Source: Paenibacillus sp. FSL M7-0420 (GTDB taxonomy: Bacteria > Bacillota > Bacilli > Paenibacillales > Paenibacillaceae). Taken from it: a stretch of DNA of 64,000 nt. The notes beneath the pieces are model-generated. The model did not search any database and had not been told where the DNA came from. It worked only from the letters and a program-made list of their open reading frames with translations. Both the position numbers and the translations under genes were made by a program. Numbering within the stretch: the first letter of the stretch is position 1; every line of letters begins with the position of its first letter. The stretch is from positions 5,456,001 through 5,520,000 of the forward strand of contig NZ_JBBOCJ010000001.1 in the NCBI RefSeq assembly GCF_038002345.1, given 5' to 3'. Shown piece after piece: positions 63,776 through 64,000 of this stretch.

Positions 63776-64000
63776 TTACAACACCTTAAGCAGCTCACGC
63801 ACAAAAGCGGGCTCATCCTTGGGTGTGCGTGAAGTAATGTAATTGCCGTCTACGACGACCTCTTCATCCTTGAACTCCGCACCGGCATTGATCAGATCAT
63901 CCTTCAGCGGTGGATAGGAGGTAAGCGTGCGTCCTTGCAGCAGTTCAGCGCTGATCAGAATCTGCGGCCCGTGGCAGATAGCGGCAATCGTCTTGCCTGC
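63776..64000 (-). CDS. DJ-1/PfpI family protein, 5'-truncated by the window
   Basis: The minus strand from the window edge is open for 74 codons plus stop. It begins AGKTIAAICHGPQILISAELL, in which the Cys of AICHGPQ is the nucleophile-elbow residue of the DJ-1/PfpI (YhbO/YraA-like) family, and continues with LKDDLINAGAEFKDEEVVVDGNYITSRTP and a helical end. The family includes stress proteins and glyoxalase-like or deglycase-like enzymes; the exact activity is not predictable. The start lies beyond the window. Confidence 0.88.
   Translation of the reverse strand, partial: AGKTIAAICHGPQILISAELLQGRTLTSYPPLKDDLINAGAEFKDEEVVVDGNYITSRTPKDEPAFVRELLKVL

Overview
The window looks like chromosomal DNA of a Paenibacillus-type soil Bacillota. 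Evidence: strong AGGAGG-type ribosome binding sites with frequent TTG and GTG starts, two T-box leaders on aminoacyl-tRNA synthetase genes, an S-layer-homology (SLH) protein, a YesM/YesN two-component pair, a GH9-GH48 cellulase operon, ComER, CymR and a YolD/UvrX-type SOS operon. No prophage, insertion sequence, rRNA, tRNA or CRISPR array was found.

Layout. 0-5.8 kb: 5'-truncated comER, leuS behind a T-box leader, and an AI-2E-family membrane protein. 5.9-19.7 kb: a beta-glucan region with a secreted GH16 lichenase, an orphan solute-binding lipoprotein, YesM/YesN sensor and regulator, a GH94 phosphorylase and a 1518-residue SLH-anchored laminarinase resembling clostridial Lic16A. 19.9-22.6 kb: zinc-ribbon protein, yrrD, cysteine desulfurase, DUF523. 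22.6-30.5 kb: SRAP protein, GH13 enzyme, acetyltransferase, an SOS-controlled yolD / Y-family polymerase / unknown-gene operon, and small envelope or spore-surface proteins. 30.7-40.2 kb: VanZ-like protein, divergent LysR / 2-hydroxyacid dehydrogenase, a surface O-acylation cluster (SGNH, MBOAT, DHHW, DUF4358) and an OmpR-type two-component system. 40.4-48.1 kb: cymR and mnmA (divergent), then the GH9-GH48 cellulase operon. 49.1-58.1 kb: rarA, CD3324-like DNA-binding protein, chemoreceptor, HelD, NCS2 purine permease. 58.2-64 kb: tcdA, aspS, hisS with T-box, a stress-type protein and a truncated DJ-1/PfpI gene.

Two themes stand out. First, genes that are neighbours in Bacillus (hisS-aspS-tcdA-rarA-cymR-iscS-mnmA-yrrD) are all here and mostly in that order, but separated by three blocks of accessory genes (cellulases, chemoreceptor/HelD/permease, and an 18-kb surface/SOS block). 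Second, the intergenic spaces are rich in structured repeats: tandem arrays with a 51-bp period, each unit carrying a small hairpin, at 1.1, 28.3, 48.4 and 53.7 kb, the last two being related ten-unit arrays of the same A-then-B composition; a 105-bp palindromic repeat at 1.0 and 50.5 kb; and shorter repeats shared by both ends of the window. These repeats are the best candidates for something undescribed.

The carbohydrate genes suggest outside-in digestion: secreted or wall-anchored enzymes (GH16, GH9, GH48) cut beta-glucans and cellulose, and intracellular GH94 and GH13 enzymes process imported oligosaccharides. The permeases for this import are not in the window.
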